This document shows, piece by piece, positions 9,701 to 16,343 of a stretch of 64,000 bases of DNA. The stretch lies in the IMG/VR virus record IMGVR_UViG_3300027973_000028, positions 62,001-126,000 of that record. One strand, given 5' to 3'. The stretch's first letter is position 1; each line of letters begins with the position of its first letter. This stretch comes from a virus. The translations under genes and the position numbers were made by a program. The notes under the pieces are model-generated. The model was not told the origin of the DNA. It did no database searches and saw only the letters and a program-made list of their open reading frames with translations.

Positions 9701-11216
9701 TTGTTTTTAGTATATCATCGTAGTATGCAGCAGCTTTTATGAGCGATGCCCCGTAAGGACTTACTTCGTATGTCCCAGTCCCAACTGTTACTGTTCCAGT
9801 TTTTACATCTGCATCTTCTGTAGATTTTTTTTCATCAGTTGTCTTCATTAAGAAACTTTCATTTACATAACTATGAAGAGCACCCGCTGCCTTTCCCATA
9901 AACTGCCTATATTTACCCCAGTGTATTGCTTGATTAAAATCGTTAATCATAGGCAGTAACGGTTTATGATTAAAATTTAAAAGCTCTACATCAACCGCTA
10001 AAGCAAATGGAAAATTTGGAACTGTTGATATAGATAAGCTCGATAGAGCTACGGCAGTTATTCCATGGACCGTATTAAGGTAGTGGTTTCTGATTGGAAG
10101 AAACGGAGAGTATTTAAATGCAGCCACTAATCCACGAAGCGAAGATAAAAACTTATCTATTTTTTGGTCACTTGCACCATCGGTTTTAAAATCAATTTCA
10201 TAGTTATCTTTAAGAACTATCTTTGAAGCGTCATCTATGCTTATTCCCCAAATTTCTTCATAGTTGGGAAAAAATAATCTCATTTTTATAGAGCTTTCTT
10301 TATAACCAGAATTAAACTTAGGAGTATTTTTTTGCCTTAGTGCTCCGCCTGTTAAGCTGCCAGTTTTAAAAGCCGTATTTACATCTATCGATAGTGGTGG
10401 AACAAAAAAATTCGCCGCACCAATTCGTAAATGGAAAACATCTGGAGAAGTTGGTTGATTATTTTGCCTGTACGGAGAATTGTCTAATACTTTTTTCATT
10501 CTCTTTGCCGTATTTTCAAAATTAAATGCCATTGTAAATACGGCTTCCTTAAATGATTGATTGGAATCATTTAACCCTCGGCCAAAAGCTTTTTCAAGAC
10601 TTGCTATAAAGTCTTTCATATTATTAACGCTGTCGTCAGACTCGCCATTAACCTCACCACCACTTGTTGAGTAGTCGGCGGTTACTGCTATTGCGTCAAA
10701 TAAAAATGTTACAAGACTAGGAAAATAACTATTAATAATGCTAAGAGTAATAGGATCATATGATATGTTTCTAACAACATTGGTGAGTCTTGTTAACCAA
10801 GCTGTATCTCTGGTTGGATTAAGCGCGTCTGCGGCACCCGTTTTTGCAGAAGAGATAGAAGATAGTCTTTGTTTACCAAACTCTGAAATGGGAAATGACC
10901 AAAAAGCTAAATCATACAACCCTGTATCTATAAGTTTTTTAAATAATTTAGATTTAGATTTTCTATCTAAAACTTTAATTCTATCTATATCAGATCCACT
11001 AAAAACTCTTAATGTAGCGGCTTTGCTTTCTTCATAATTCTGGCCCAAGCCCCCAAGAACACTATACTTAAGCATCTGCTCAAAGTTATTTCTTGTAACA
11101 GCTTGGAATCTGTTATCCAGTTGTGTTAATAATTTATAAAATGTCTCTTCTGCTGCGTCAGGAAATACACTAATATATTGATTTTCTGATTCAGATGCAT
11201 TTTCGTTATTAGACAT
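702..11216 (-). CDS. Giant baseplate/tail-hub-like virion protein with C-terminal SNase-type domain
   Basis: 3504 residues. Near residues 395-410 and 870-885 two segments share a pattern (STVPNFPFALAVDVELLNF and NTIPGFPHVYEVNISLIDF), suggesting a duplicated domain. Around residue 1400, LKPGVRVHLRGGYG...LFNGVISQVELG resembles the gpD/VgrG-like hub fold, and near 2900-2945 RPHDIVYIADVYERMYGLFE...ITP looks like a late-control-type element. Hydrophobic Gly/Ala-rich stretches lie near 1665-1710 and 3060-3100. Residues about 3230-3365 carry a thermonuclease-like domain: VIDADTIHV, VRFDGINAPE and YDRTLATIFY. These keep both Asp residues of the DGDT-type motif, the Arg and Glu of R..GxxxPE and the later Arg, with Asn replacing one calcium-binding Asp. 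I infer a baseplate or tail-tip megaprotein. No ribosome binding site is obvious at the ATG, which lies 3 bases after the preceding gene. Confidence 0.7.
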   Translation of the reverse strand: MSNNENASESENQYISVFPDAAEETFYKLLTQLDNRFQAVTRNNFEQMLKYSVLGGLGQNYEESKAATLRVFSGSDIDRIKVLDRKSKSKLFKKLIDTGLYDLAFWSFPISEFGKQRLSSISSAKTGAADALNPTRDTAWLTRLTNVVRNISYDPITLSIINSYFPSLVTFLFDAIAVTADYSTSGGEVNGESDDSVNNMKDFIASLEKAFGRGLNDSNQSFKEAVFTMAFNFENTAKRMKKVLDNSPYRQNNQPTSPDVFHLRIGAANFFVPPLSIDVNTAFKTGSLTGGALRQKNTPKFNSGYKESSIKMRLFFPNYEEIWGISIDDASKIVLKDNYEIDFKTDGASDQKIDKFLSSLRGLVAAFKYSPFLPIRNHYLNTVHGITAVALSSLSISTVPNFPFALAVDVELLNFNHKPLLPMINDFNQAIHWGKYRQFMGKAAGALHSYVNESFLMKTTDEKKSTEDADVKTGTVTVGTGTYEVSPYGASLIKAAAYYDDILKTNIVSEWNDGRNISFYVPAETQTKIFLPDATSFRNDEERLFSDQGQDYWGKILNGFGIDINESAGYGLSLSGTYSLSKNTGINPNIRYHLLTIMDILTAGLNDNEYRKKVYSYAATLFVKENSLDGVEQSYILDFDSTNIPAQAGTKTYIFNSVSYEDTNLQTMKKLLKDIAKTSKGLLEQQTKAIADSQARKAGIEVPNTVAQGSTAYKNIYNRVKDQIKQGFNLTLYEKFFKSAPIEELLEAARAKQGAFTFREWEVPMLKIDLDPAAAIVTGVSLTLGNNIAKLQLQMQDEPTYQHIGGKDTFINISMKIIGEKELTKLKRIFDHVNALARLEHSTGVLGFIGIKNIVTALSGVKYVLPSNFSVNTIPGFPHVYEVNISLIDFDVFQQAREKLDSNQQRELIEHFSTKRNPFLRIKQMWGLFNAYPDLPLEVKNNKNETVGHLDPDFYFRSFDMFDKDIINNISTAPKELDIPNPNDGVGQKITKEMHSHIANEIVNFLRTYPSSDSTNGLVQDARKQVLNDVIYFIEKTDINFDQFISVFEKVIYDPNYFGMDNSNERSRINFLKKNLITDYLEYTETEDEAVGEFMNKVSSAPYQVGSISSGSSELLSELKATLAGKYNLKDEELVSFDPDELEFHHIINIYPIKDKDEPSKIPASIQTALGTNLGYIDSDKDGRFYLTLDGVNVKKTEKGAKIEPRGISDKHSDPSYSATKSAIAGSTAYSNYQQPYSHGAGTSPEVMNSSKPVDTVESHWEKMLVDTQYRDVSGRMLRAFPTYMLWLIDEGGYFAGVKLFDNFYGLQSIIDFSVIQSEDLLGDTLVFRVSNLYSKLSTKESSSFFSVDSEYSQDNPGLTDGLSSIIDVTLNKARNVLAHMQNDYVVDIENIRLKPGVRVHLRGGYGANPNSLQTLFNGVISQVELGEIVTVTAQSDAIELGAVVNSTNKKGDSGKIDGGINTGLWLSEPRDLMVRLLSMGASRFREGIAYANRGLVFSENKFGIRHFGSIVYEPLTTDEERKHQARIDAIADAYNAVGTGDASGSGRAALDMAVGTNEFRTPVFSLMNQLWSNFSQSRDFEIFKRNIYPGNGTGIAQFLGGDLGDGWTSVSSITPVSQPNERIEYLSRLTDRSWNGLVQKYGEENPDAKTAIEGLTGAGKIRDNTGSATTGSAITMGGLIGIAAVVGGPIGITVGVGAGLLGVLGTRGGNSIFNMLGLTSTLDDDMPGFDEVSFRAQTYMRSVWDLFQTCAKLLPNYIVAVRPFEDRSTVFYGKPHWLYTSGVVPVTTGYPGNEKMGELGISMGPKIVSPDFELSKIITEINKNSSSYADANAFLRDTELTDTIAELTSLQKNAQQYYGTSAKLKGQVINFDSNKSKSLINSAGKTVGKIPKTKGVVTMGFHLPVYPVFNGQNKTTSTVISSSLVHSQIPQLPSRFRFPMFTNRADVRGDYGLENFAFQYDSIDGYSKFRRGLDITEDVLNTTATIGELFTNAPLVAGKWAFRKIFGSGDDDGIASETNQDVYDNYIESVTSVYGDSFASNLFLDNINVIERKLSPEQISDVAQNSYNFTIPIEDVIGSESFVISMPLPRKTNTSEIDFSEWGMPRSVADEQFYIAMRWPYKPNLNESEISKFTKKYFNSETNQLIGSVQDYKNAHVLVYNPDTNNGVVCKPAYFLWGENKSNFLSEGTSSGSSEYNLDIDEKTIDAVVSPDAAYFLGIVSGDDVIFSDGQKKLFNKGKGYSDLPIPRECYFAFVPNTIPLGVATSAFVPGKKFTLVDDSDKQLEDFLIGFGNFEATDNILKATQKAGYKGAGLSGGIQGFVPDRLDDYEKYRTSVGEYYSLAELSPDSIFTYSGNYTDYYKNIYGDIATVTSRDKGYDILDKESAETGDPLTFSADGRKQFKEVFSLADSISIEARKYYDEGYDQSVSVIAGDGRNLDIAQDIWDQFRFGYHTYSSVKTIFFDTFGLDPDSQDDFSQEIMSAFVDGNIPKDIFKKFKDTGGTANDEFAILFGNEEAASRTAAIEFARKNFIDAPASESGLIEYFNLMTLDKIKAFRQNFLIDNSEVLEELSGQKPTEDNPLIKTPQQLFLVVVGLFRQAMWADPYARAWLVLRPSRKIGAGLGTAAGRDQWDFRAIDKIFAAFINPNNTYAKDKKKFLQLLYNNKGEGSTASNFVTRATSGLDNFWDRNIGPIFSAMGTALTGMINMFKLNMLQTGYGLSQVGSLSKQANILNRALNDSIYYQLGRSGSLLRAVDNPFTREYGEPVVEIREPFQRIHYLSSFSHILSNQIQETTTNVSTVITAVSDGKYPVTVALDKGAPAERQMESTVETGIYFDNIVGSGFFGFLHPFLHPFETGRGLSKNATGAPDELAAKRVALSHLKENIKDIYSGELLIVGNPDIRPHDIVYIADVYERMYGLFEVEQVIHHFTSELGFVTSITPNALVTVNDPAKWFMTSWIDSWMNMQAIRNDTRLFLDAIRADNSGITLGGDISLDRLAENLNPQMLGGIQYTHGSSALIKDVVASLTHGSFDSSTTFTDAIRNQAGINGNNGTVSGGTAAAAITGVVGGSAAVGLVGGSALLGLAAVPIFGQLAWKGWQWVRDNLLDQHGCYVQYLNKNGQPMDAGLSYNQGMVVGRYHSKALLPGMLGVRRKVRTSDGYAYVRSDDIFKSLGWQETEIKELVRYISYENALVHAQVLNLSGLGPEKTTFEPFFKIFCRLDTTTGIEESGVIDADTIHVIDILSNAKIKVRFDGINAPEKSIITSAYYNQQPSEVEIIDKSSPGFKSTQFTLNALKNKVFLLRVKKSRETGGLASESDIENFEPGAGFNKETNYLKEIYDRTLATIFYNVSGEKLISLKDFVYNLFVSNNFNKSKIEKAFKDSFFDSVMRTKYQVIFDSIYSSALVDHISNYIIGNSEITNPELRKLFCAMVEMKRLEQIYKSASRWPMVLWDEYYDDGTPYTLNWELVVNNLATVFTNDLLTESDSVNKAIDSVGIPTKVE

Positions 11217-11219
11217 AGT

Positions 11220-11681
11220 TTATATTAAATTATTTCTTTTGTTTATTAAACTTACAATTTGGGAAGAAGATCCTTCCATAGTATTATTTGTTCTATTGTC
11301 AATTATACTTCTAAAATTTCTTTTTGTAAAAGAATTTTGTTTTAAATCTCCAGAGTGAGAGGCAAAGTTTTTATTATATCTGGCTTTTTGGATTGATGGA
11401 TTTAAGTATCCAGTTCCATTCATTTGGATGTGTGTCGAAGATCCCTTGTCTAAGCCCTCCCAGGAGCCCTTGAGAGCGTCAGATTGCCCCATGGTGCCCT
11501 TTGGTGCATATTCGACGCTTTTGGCTCCAGAAACGTCTGAGCCGCTTGATATGTTCTTGCTGGAAGCTATCCTTGCTGCATACTTATTCGAGGTTTGCGT
11601 TCTTGGACTAGTATCTATTCTTTTAGACGCAGCGTCTTTTAAATTTTTATTTTGTTTGTCTGCACCAAAAATCATATACAT
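11220..11681 (-). CDS. Small basic hypothetical virion-region protein
   Basis: 153 residues, rich in Ser, Asn and Lys/Arg, with low complexity and no membrane segment (MYMIFGADKQNKNLKDAASK start). An AAGG lies ahead of the ATG. It is packed between two large structural genes, 5 bases from the upstream stop and 3 bases from the downstream start, so it is probably co-translated with the tail module. I do not recognise a family. A linker, small tail component or assembly factor would fit, without direct evidence. Confidence 0.6.
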   Translation of the reverse strand: MYMIFGADKQNKNLKDAASKRIDTSPRTQTSNKYAARIASSKNISSGSDVSGAKSVEYAPKGTMGQSDALKGSWEGLDKGSSTHIQMNGTGYLNPSIQKARYNKNFASHSGDLKQNSFTKRNFRSIIDNRTNNTMEGSSSQIVSLINKRNNLI

Positions 11682-11686
11682 TAACC

Positions 11687-14083
11687 TTAATACGAGCTAG
11701 CTAGCTGCTGATAAGGATCTGTCCCAACTTGCGGGATTCCAGAATACATAGTAGTGTCCATGTCGAAGTTTCCGAGCCCCATAGCCATGTCTTGGAATTG
11801 AGAAACCTGTCTTCTATTGCCGTATAAGTTAACTTTATAACTTACTCCTGGATTATAAGAAGTGGTTCCTATTTGCGGAATTTCTGCAAGCCTGTTTGGA
11901 TACTGGCCTTCATAGGCTGATCCACCAGGAAGTAAAGGTGGACCTTGAACTTTTTCTGGAGTATGATCTTTAAAATGTTGATATGCAAAACTGCCGACTA
12001 TTAAAGCGCCTGCTGCATATATTGAACTTCTAAATAAATTATCATTTTTAAATAAGTTTTTTAATTCACCAGATTTAATATATTCAGAGAACCTAACATA
12101 CTTACCTTTTGCATTCATGAAGGCAGTGTAGTCTTCATCGTTCATGGCTGCGTTAATTGCTTTCCTTAGGTTGTCATCACCGGTAAATGTTGTTTGACCT
12201 GTTGCGCCTAAGGCCTGAACTGTTGCTTGATCTTGTTGAAGTGCTTGGTTTGTTGCGTGAACCCTAACTGCTCTAGCTCTTCTTCTTGCCAAAGCAGCTT
12301 CTTCTTCAGTTGCGCCTTCTATTTCCTTACCTAATGCCGCTTGTGCCAAAAGACTTTCTTCTCGTGAAGCTGTGCCAGTGTTAAGGATATCTGTAAAGTA
12401 TTTATCAATTTGAGATGCACTAGTCGTGTTTGTTGCTACTAAATCATTTAATACTTGTTCTTCTAAATCTCCAGCTGCAATCCTGATTGCTCCTGCTGTT
12501 CTTTTTACTCTTGCAGTTGTAACTTGTCCGGCAAAATTCTCATCATCTAAATAATAAAGTCTTGATAAATCCATACCGCGTTGGCGAGTTAATGATTGTC
12601 TTTCAGCTGCAACTTTATCTACGGCATTTATTATTTCTTCTTTTGATAGACCAGTAATTTGTTGTGCCCCGGTAATATCCTCTGAGACTTGCTGACCTAA
12701 TCTGTATCTTCTTTCATCTGATAATATTTTTTCGTATTCTGAAGATTCATTTAATAATTTAGCTGTTGCATCTTGATATGATTCTGCGTGTTTATCAAGC
12801 AGGACGTTGGCTACTTTCCTTGCTTCTTCAGAGACATTTGTCGCAGCAAGAATATGATCTTGTGGCATTGAGGTAAGATTAAGTCTCTTTATTAAATCAA
12901 ATTGAGTTCTAGTTTCTTCTCCAATTTTATTTAACTTTGCTAACGATGCGTATTTATGGTCTGCGGATGCTCCAAATAATCTGGTCAATGCTGCTCTACG
13001 CTCAGCTTCAGAAAGTGGAACATTCAATAAATCTTTTTCTAATTCATCTAATTGAGTACCAGTTAACGTTTGAGCACCCCTTGCATCTTTTATTCCTTTT
13101 TGAATAGATGTAAATAGATCCTCTATATCAGATCTTGAAAGTCTATCTTCTAATAAGATTTGATCTATTACTGGTCTTAGACTTGCGTCAAATTGTCCAC
13201 CAAATTCCTGGGAAGTCATTAACGCAGTTGCTCCACCTATTCTTTCGCCTAAAGTTTTAACAGATTGTTTACCAATTATATCTATATTTAATCCATCTAT
13301 TATTTGTTCACTAGTATAACCAAGTGCTTTAAGAGCTGCATTTTGTATGGCTACTTGATCTCCGCCTTGAATAATAGCTTGAGATACTAATTCATTAATA
13401 TTTTTTATATTTCCTACAAAACGAGAACTTGAATAGTTAATGCTTGTGTCAATTGCTGTTTCTGAAGAAACTAGTCCTATTTGTTTTCTTAAAATATTTT
13501 TTAATTTGCCACTTATTTGAGCATTGTTTTCTATCAAATTAATATAATCATCAAATTGATTTAGTGTAGAACCAACAACCATAGTTCTATTTACGTAAAC
13601 ACCAAGTATGTTTCCTTCTTCTAGGGCTGCTGTTTCCATTTTTCTAAATACAGAATGAGTTAAAAGAGCTTGTAAGCCTTCATCATTTGAATTTGCTTGA
13701 ACCAATGATGTTAATTGTGTTCTCATTGCCTTTTGATCGGTAATTGATAGTGCGTTCTTCAAATCCGTATACAAACCACTATTTAAACCGCTCTTATATT
13801 TGTCAACCAATTCCCCCATCTGTTTATCCAAAGTAAAATCAAATGCACCTTCATCTTGAAATACTTTATAGATATTGCTTCTACTATACAGATCTGTATT
13901 CTTTAATGCAGATGGTCCATACTTAACAAGGTTTTGGAGCATTGTGTCATCCATCATCCCTATGCTTCTGCCCATTTGATTATATGTCTTAAATAAGACT
14001 TCTTCTACTTCTCTTTCAGAAAAAGAAAGACCACCTGATTGACCAGTTAAGTTTAATAAAAATTGACCAGCTGTATAATCACC
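11687..14083 (-). CDS. Large structural protein, likely C-terminal part of a 1551-residue +1 recoded product
   Basis: A conventional call would start at ATG 13975 (762 residues, MGRSIGMMDDTML), but no good ribosome binding site precedes it. Coding sequence continues upstream in the same frame (SYLTNGDYTAGQFLLNLTGQ) past 14083 with no ATG, GTG or TTG before a TAA near 14096. The upstream gene ends CAA CGG TGA at 14079 in the other frame. Skipping the C of CGGT at 14084 joins the two into one 1551-residue protein. This part is mostly helical with many Gln/Ala/Glu segments (residues 250-600 of the short form) and a hydrophobic stretch near FRSSIYAAGALIVGSFAYQ towards the end. It lies between the tape-measure candidate and the baseplate-like giant, so a tail-tip or internal virion role is inferred. 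Confidence 0.7.
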   Translation of the reverse strand, partial: GDYTAGQFLLNLTGQSGGLSFSEREVEEVLFKTYNQMGRSIGMMDDTMLQNLVKYGPSALKNTDLYSRSNIYKVFQDEGAFDFTLDKQMGELVDKYKSGLNSGLYTDLKNALSITDQKAMRTQLTSLVQANSNDEGLQALLTHSVFRKMETAALEEGNILGVYVNRTMVVGSTLNQFDDYINLIENNAQISGKLKNILRKQIGLVSSETAIDTSINYSSSRFVGNIKNINELVSQAIIQGGDQVAIQNAALKALGYTSEQIIDGLNIDIIGKQSVKTLGERIGGATALMTSQEFGGQFDASLRPVIDQILLEDRLSRSDIEDLFTSIQKGIKDARGAQTLTGTQLDELEKDLLNVPLSEAERRAALTRLFGASADHKYASLAKLNKIGEETRTQFDLIKRLNLTSMPQDHILAATNVSEEARKVANVLLDKHAESYQDATAKLLNESSEYEKILSDERRYRLGQQVSEDITGAQQITGLSKEEIINAVDKVAAERQSLTRQRGMDLSRLYYLDDENFAGQVTTARVKRTAGAIRIAAGDLEEQVLNDLVATNTTSASQIDKYFTDILNTGTASREESLLAQAALGKEIEGATEEEAALARRRARAVRVHATNQALQQDQATVQALGATGQTTFTGDDNLRKAINAAMNDEDYTAFMNAKGKYVRFSEYIKSGELKNLFKNDNLFRSSIYAAGALIVGSFAYQHFKDHTPEKVQGPPLLPGGSAYEGQYPNRLAEIPQIGTTSYNPGVSYKVNLYGNRRQVSQFQDMAMGLGNFDMDTTMYSGIPQVGTDPYQQLASSY

Positions 14084-16343
14084 GTTGGTTAGATAACTCA
14101 GACAAAGCTTTTATAAAATCTTCTTTTTCACCAAATAGAGCTTTTATAGTTCTCATATCATCTAATTTTGCACTAGCGATAATACTTTCCTGCACACCAG
14201 AAGGTTGTCTTGTTAAGCTAAAAGCTAATCTTTTATTTCCTGCTGCATCATCATAGGTTGTAAGTCTTGGCAAGCCTTTGTCGTCCAAGTCGAATCCACC
14301 CAATGATTGAAAGAATTCTGGAACTGCACCAGGTGCAAAAAATAATCTTCCATTACTAATTCTAAATTTTAATAACTCTGCTGTTTCCGTTTGGCCAGCT
14401 AATTTAAAATTAATATTTTCTATACCCTTACCAAGTATCGATCTTTCTCCCCCGCCTAAAGCTGCTGCAGTCTCAGTGCTTACTGCAAATCTTGATACGT
14501 TAGGCATTGTGGGTAAATATCTTGCTTGCCCTTCTTTTGTGGTCATTCTAAAGGCTTCTGATGCGAACGTGCTGTGGAGCAAGTTCATCATTTCTGGAGA
14601 TTGTTTAGGCCCTATACCTGATTGATGTAGTTCAAGAATTCTTCTTGCATATTCTTGGTTTCTTACTTTTGCCGACCTTACAGAAGCTGGAAGATTTGAA
14701 AGATCTTCTGTAATGTTTTTATTTAACATATTTCTAATTTTTTCAGGAAGAACATCTGAATTTATTGCGTCTTGAAAATCACCCATTACTTGAGCTGAAT
14801 ACTGCTGCATTGATTGAAGTTCTTCTGGACTTGCAAATATTTCAGGATGGAATGCAACAGAGACGGGATCAGCATACACATTGCCACTTGATGAACCAAA
14901 ACCGCTAATAGTTATAAAGTTTTTTGATCCAGCTAAGCCTATTTCTTCTTTCATTCCAGATCTGCCTATTATCATGGCTACATCTTCGAAACCAGTACCT
15001 AATTCCCTAATATCAAATGCTGTTTTTATTCCAGCTCCACCATAATATCCTCTACCAGTTACTTGATAGAGATTTTCTGCCGAACCCATAACACTTTTTC
15101 TTTCCTCCAATTGTGCCAGTTTTTGCATCAGCTGCTGTCTATTTGCTGGAGATGTTGAACTTGTTATGTTTTGTTTTAGTTGTTTTATTTGGATATCTAA
15201 TTCTTTAACTGCTCTATCGGTAACTCTTTTATTCAAAACTGCAATACCATCAAATTCTTTTTCTGCGTCATCCATAAACTGCTTAAAGACTTTATAATCA
15301 TCGTCACTCAATATGCCTTTTACTTGTTGTATTAAATCTTTATTACTTCCAGATTTGGATATAAGATCTCTTACATCTGATCTTCCAAGAACATTATTTA
15401 TAAATGCTTGTGGATCTTGAACTAAGTTTCCTAAAGATTTTTCTAAAATGGTTGCTGAATCTATTTGCCTTATTGCTTTTTGTTCTAGTGAATTTGCATT
15501 ACCTAATCCAAGTTGCTTTCTTAAAATCTCTAAACCCTCTTCAATAACAACAGCCTTAGGGTCTTTAACTCCTAGGGCTGCTTTTAAAGTGTCTTCAGTT
15601 ATAGTTATATCTCTTTCTGAGATTAAACCTTTCATTCTTTTAGTGATCTTTTCCATGAATGCATCTATTGGTTTATTGCCATTTTGTAATGGATCAAAAA
15701 TACTAGCAAATTTTTCTTGATTAAATATTGGATTACCAATAACACTTAACATGTAATAGGTTTCTTCGTCGGATAATATTTTTCCACCAACTTTGAATTG
15801 CAGTAAGTTTGCACCTTCTTCATCTATAAAAGGAATAAAGCCACCTTTATTTGGACCCGTTTCCGACATTTTTCTTATTGCTTGAAGAAAGTCTTTTGGC
15901 TTTGACCCCTTTTGTGTTTTACTTGCTATTATATTTGCACTTACGTCTGTCCCAATAGAAGAAACGTCTATGCCCATTGCCTTGAGTTTTGCTGCAGTTG
16001 CTGGATCTAAACTTTTTTCTTTTAGATTTTTTTGTATTTCACTTAATATTTCTCCAACTTGTGCATACTTTGGATTATTTGGATTGTTTATTAAGTTTGA
16101 TACAGAACCGGATGCCGCAGTTAGAGATTCAAACTGTGTCATCATTAATGAGCTTGCGCGAACAAATGCCTCTTGTGGACTACTCAATCTTTCGCCTGTT
16201 GCAGAAACAACATATTCTATAACATTTGTGGATGGATTTAATTCCACCCTTATAACTCCGCCTCTACCCATATCTGTTTTTCTAAGCGATTGTTGTGCAG
16301 CAGAAAGTCTCTTTGTTGGATCTTTAATAAAATCGTATAACAT
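14079..16343 (-). CDS. Large structural protein, zero-frame 754-residue product ending at CGG-TGA
   Basis: The ATG at 16343 overlaps the TAA of the tape-measure candidate by one base (TAATG), so translation is probably coupled, with GGGATGAG upstream as ribosome binding site. The 754 residues include predicted coiled coil around 380-415 (KELDIQIKQLKQN, QLMQKLAQLEERK) and no recognised enzymatic motif. The last codon before TGA is CGG, the only in-frame CGG I found in this gene, and the +1 frame directly behind it is the start of the next open stretch. Two products are therefore possible: a 754-residue short form and a 1551-residue fusion. By position it is a tail or tail-tip structural protein. 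Confidence 0.75.
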   Translation of the reverse strand: MLYDFIKDPTKRLSAAQQSLRKTDMGRGGVIRVELNPSTNVIEYVVSATGERLSSPQEAFVRASSLMMTQFESLTAASGSVSNLINNPNNPKYAQVGEILSEIQKNLKEKSLDPATAAKLKAMGIDVSSIGTDVSANIIASKTQKGSKPKDFLQAIRKMSETGPNKGGFIPFIDEEGANLLQFKVGGKILSDEETYYMLSVIGNPIFNQEKFASIFDPLQNGNKPIDAFMEKITKRMKGLISERDITITEDTLKAALGVKDPKAVVIEEGLEILRKQLGLGNANSLEQKAIRQIDSATILEKSLGNLVQDPQAFINNVLGRSDVRDLISKSGSNKDLIQQVKGILSDDDYKVFKQFMDDAEKEFDGIAVLNKRVTDRAVKELDIQIKQLKQNITSSTSPANRQQLMQKLAQLEERKSVMGSAENLYQVTGRGYYGGAGIKTAFDIRELGTGFEDVAMIIGRSGMKEEIGLAGSKNFITISGFGSSSGNVYADPVSVAFHPEIFASPEELQSMQQYSAQVMGDFQDAINSDVLPEKIRNMLNKNITEDLSNLPASVRSAKVRNQEYARRILELHQSGIGPKQSPEMMNLLHSTFASEAFRMTTKEGQARYLPTMPNVSRFAVSTETAAALGGGERSILGKGIENINFKLAGQTETAELLKFRISNGRLFFAPGAVPEFFQSLGGFDLDDKGLPRLTTYDDAAGNKRLAFSLTRQPSGVQESIIASAKLDDMRTIKALFGEKEDFIKALSELSNQR
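14081..14084 (-). other. Putative +1 recoding site CGGT (site 2)
   Basis: Coding strand context is AAC CAA CGG TGA TTA. The CGG is codon 754 of the gene starting at 16343 and is followed at once by TGA. Skipping C gives CAA GGT GAT TAT ACA GCT, continuing through 798 codons to the stop at 11687. The total from 16343 to 11687 is 4657 bases, a multiple of three plus one, as a single +1 shift requires. Confidence 0.65.
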
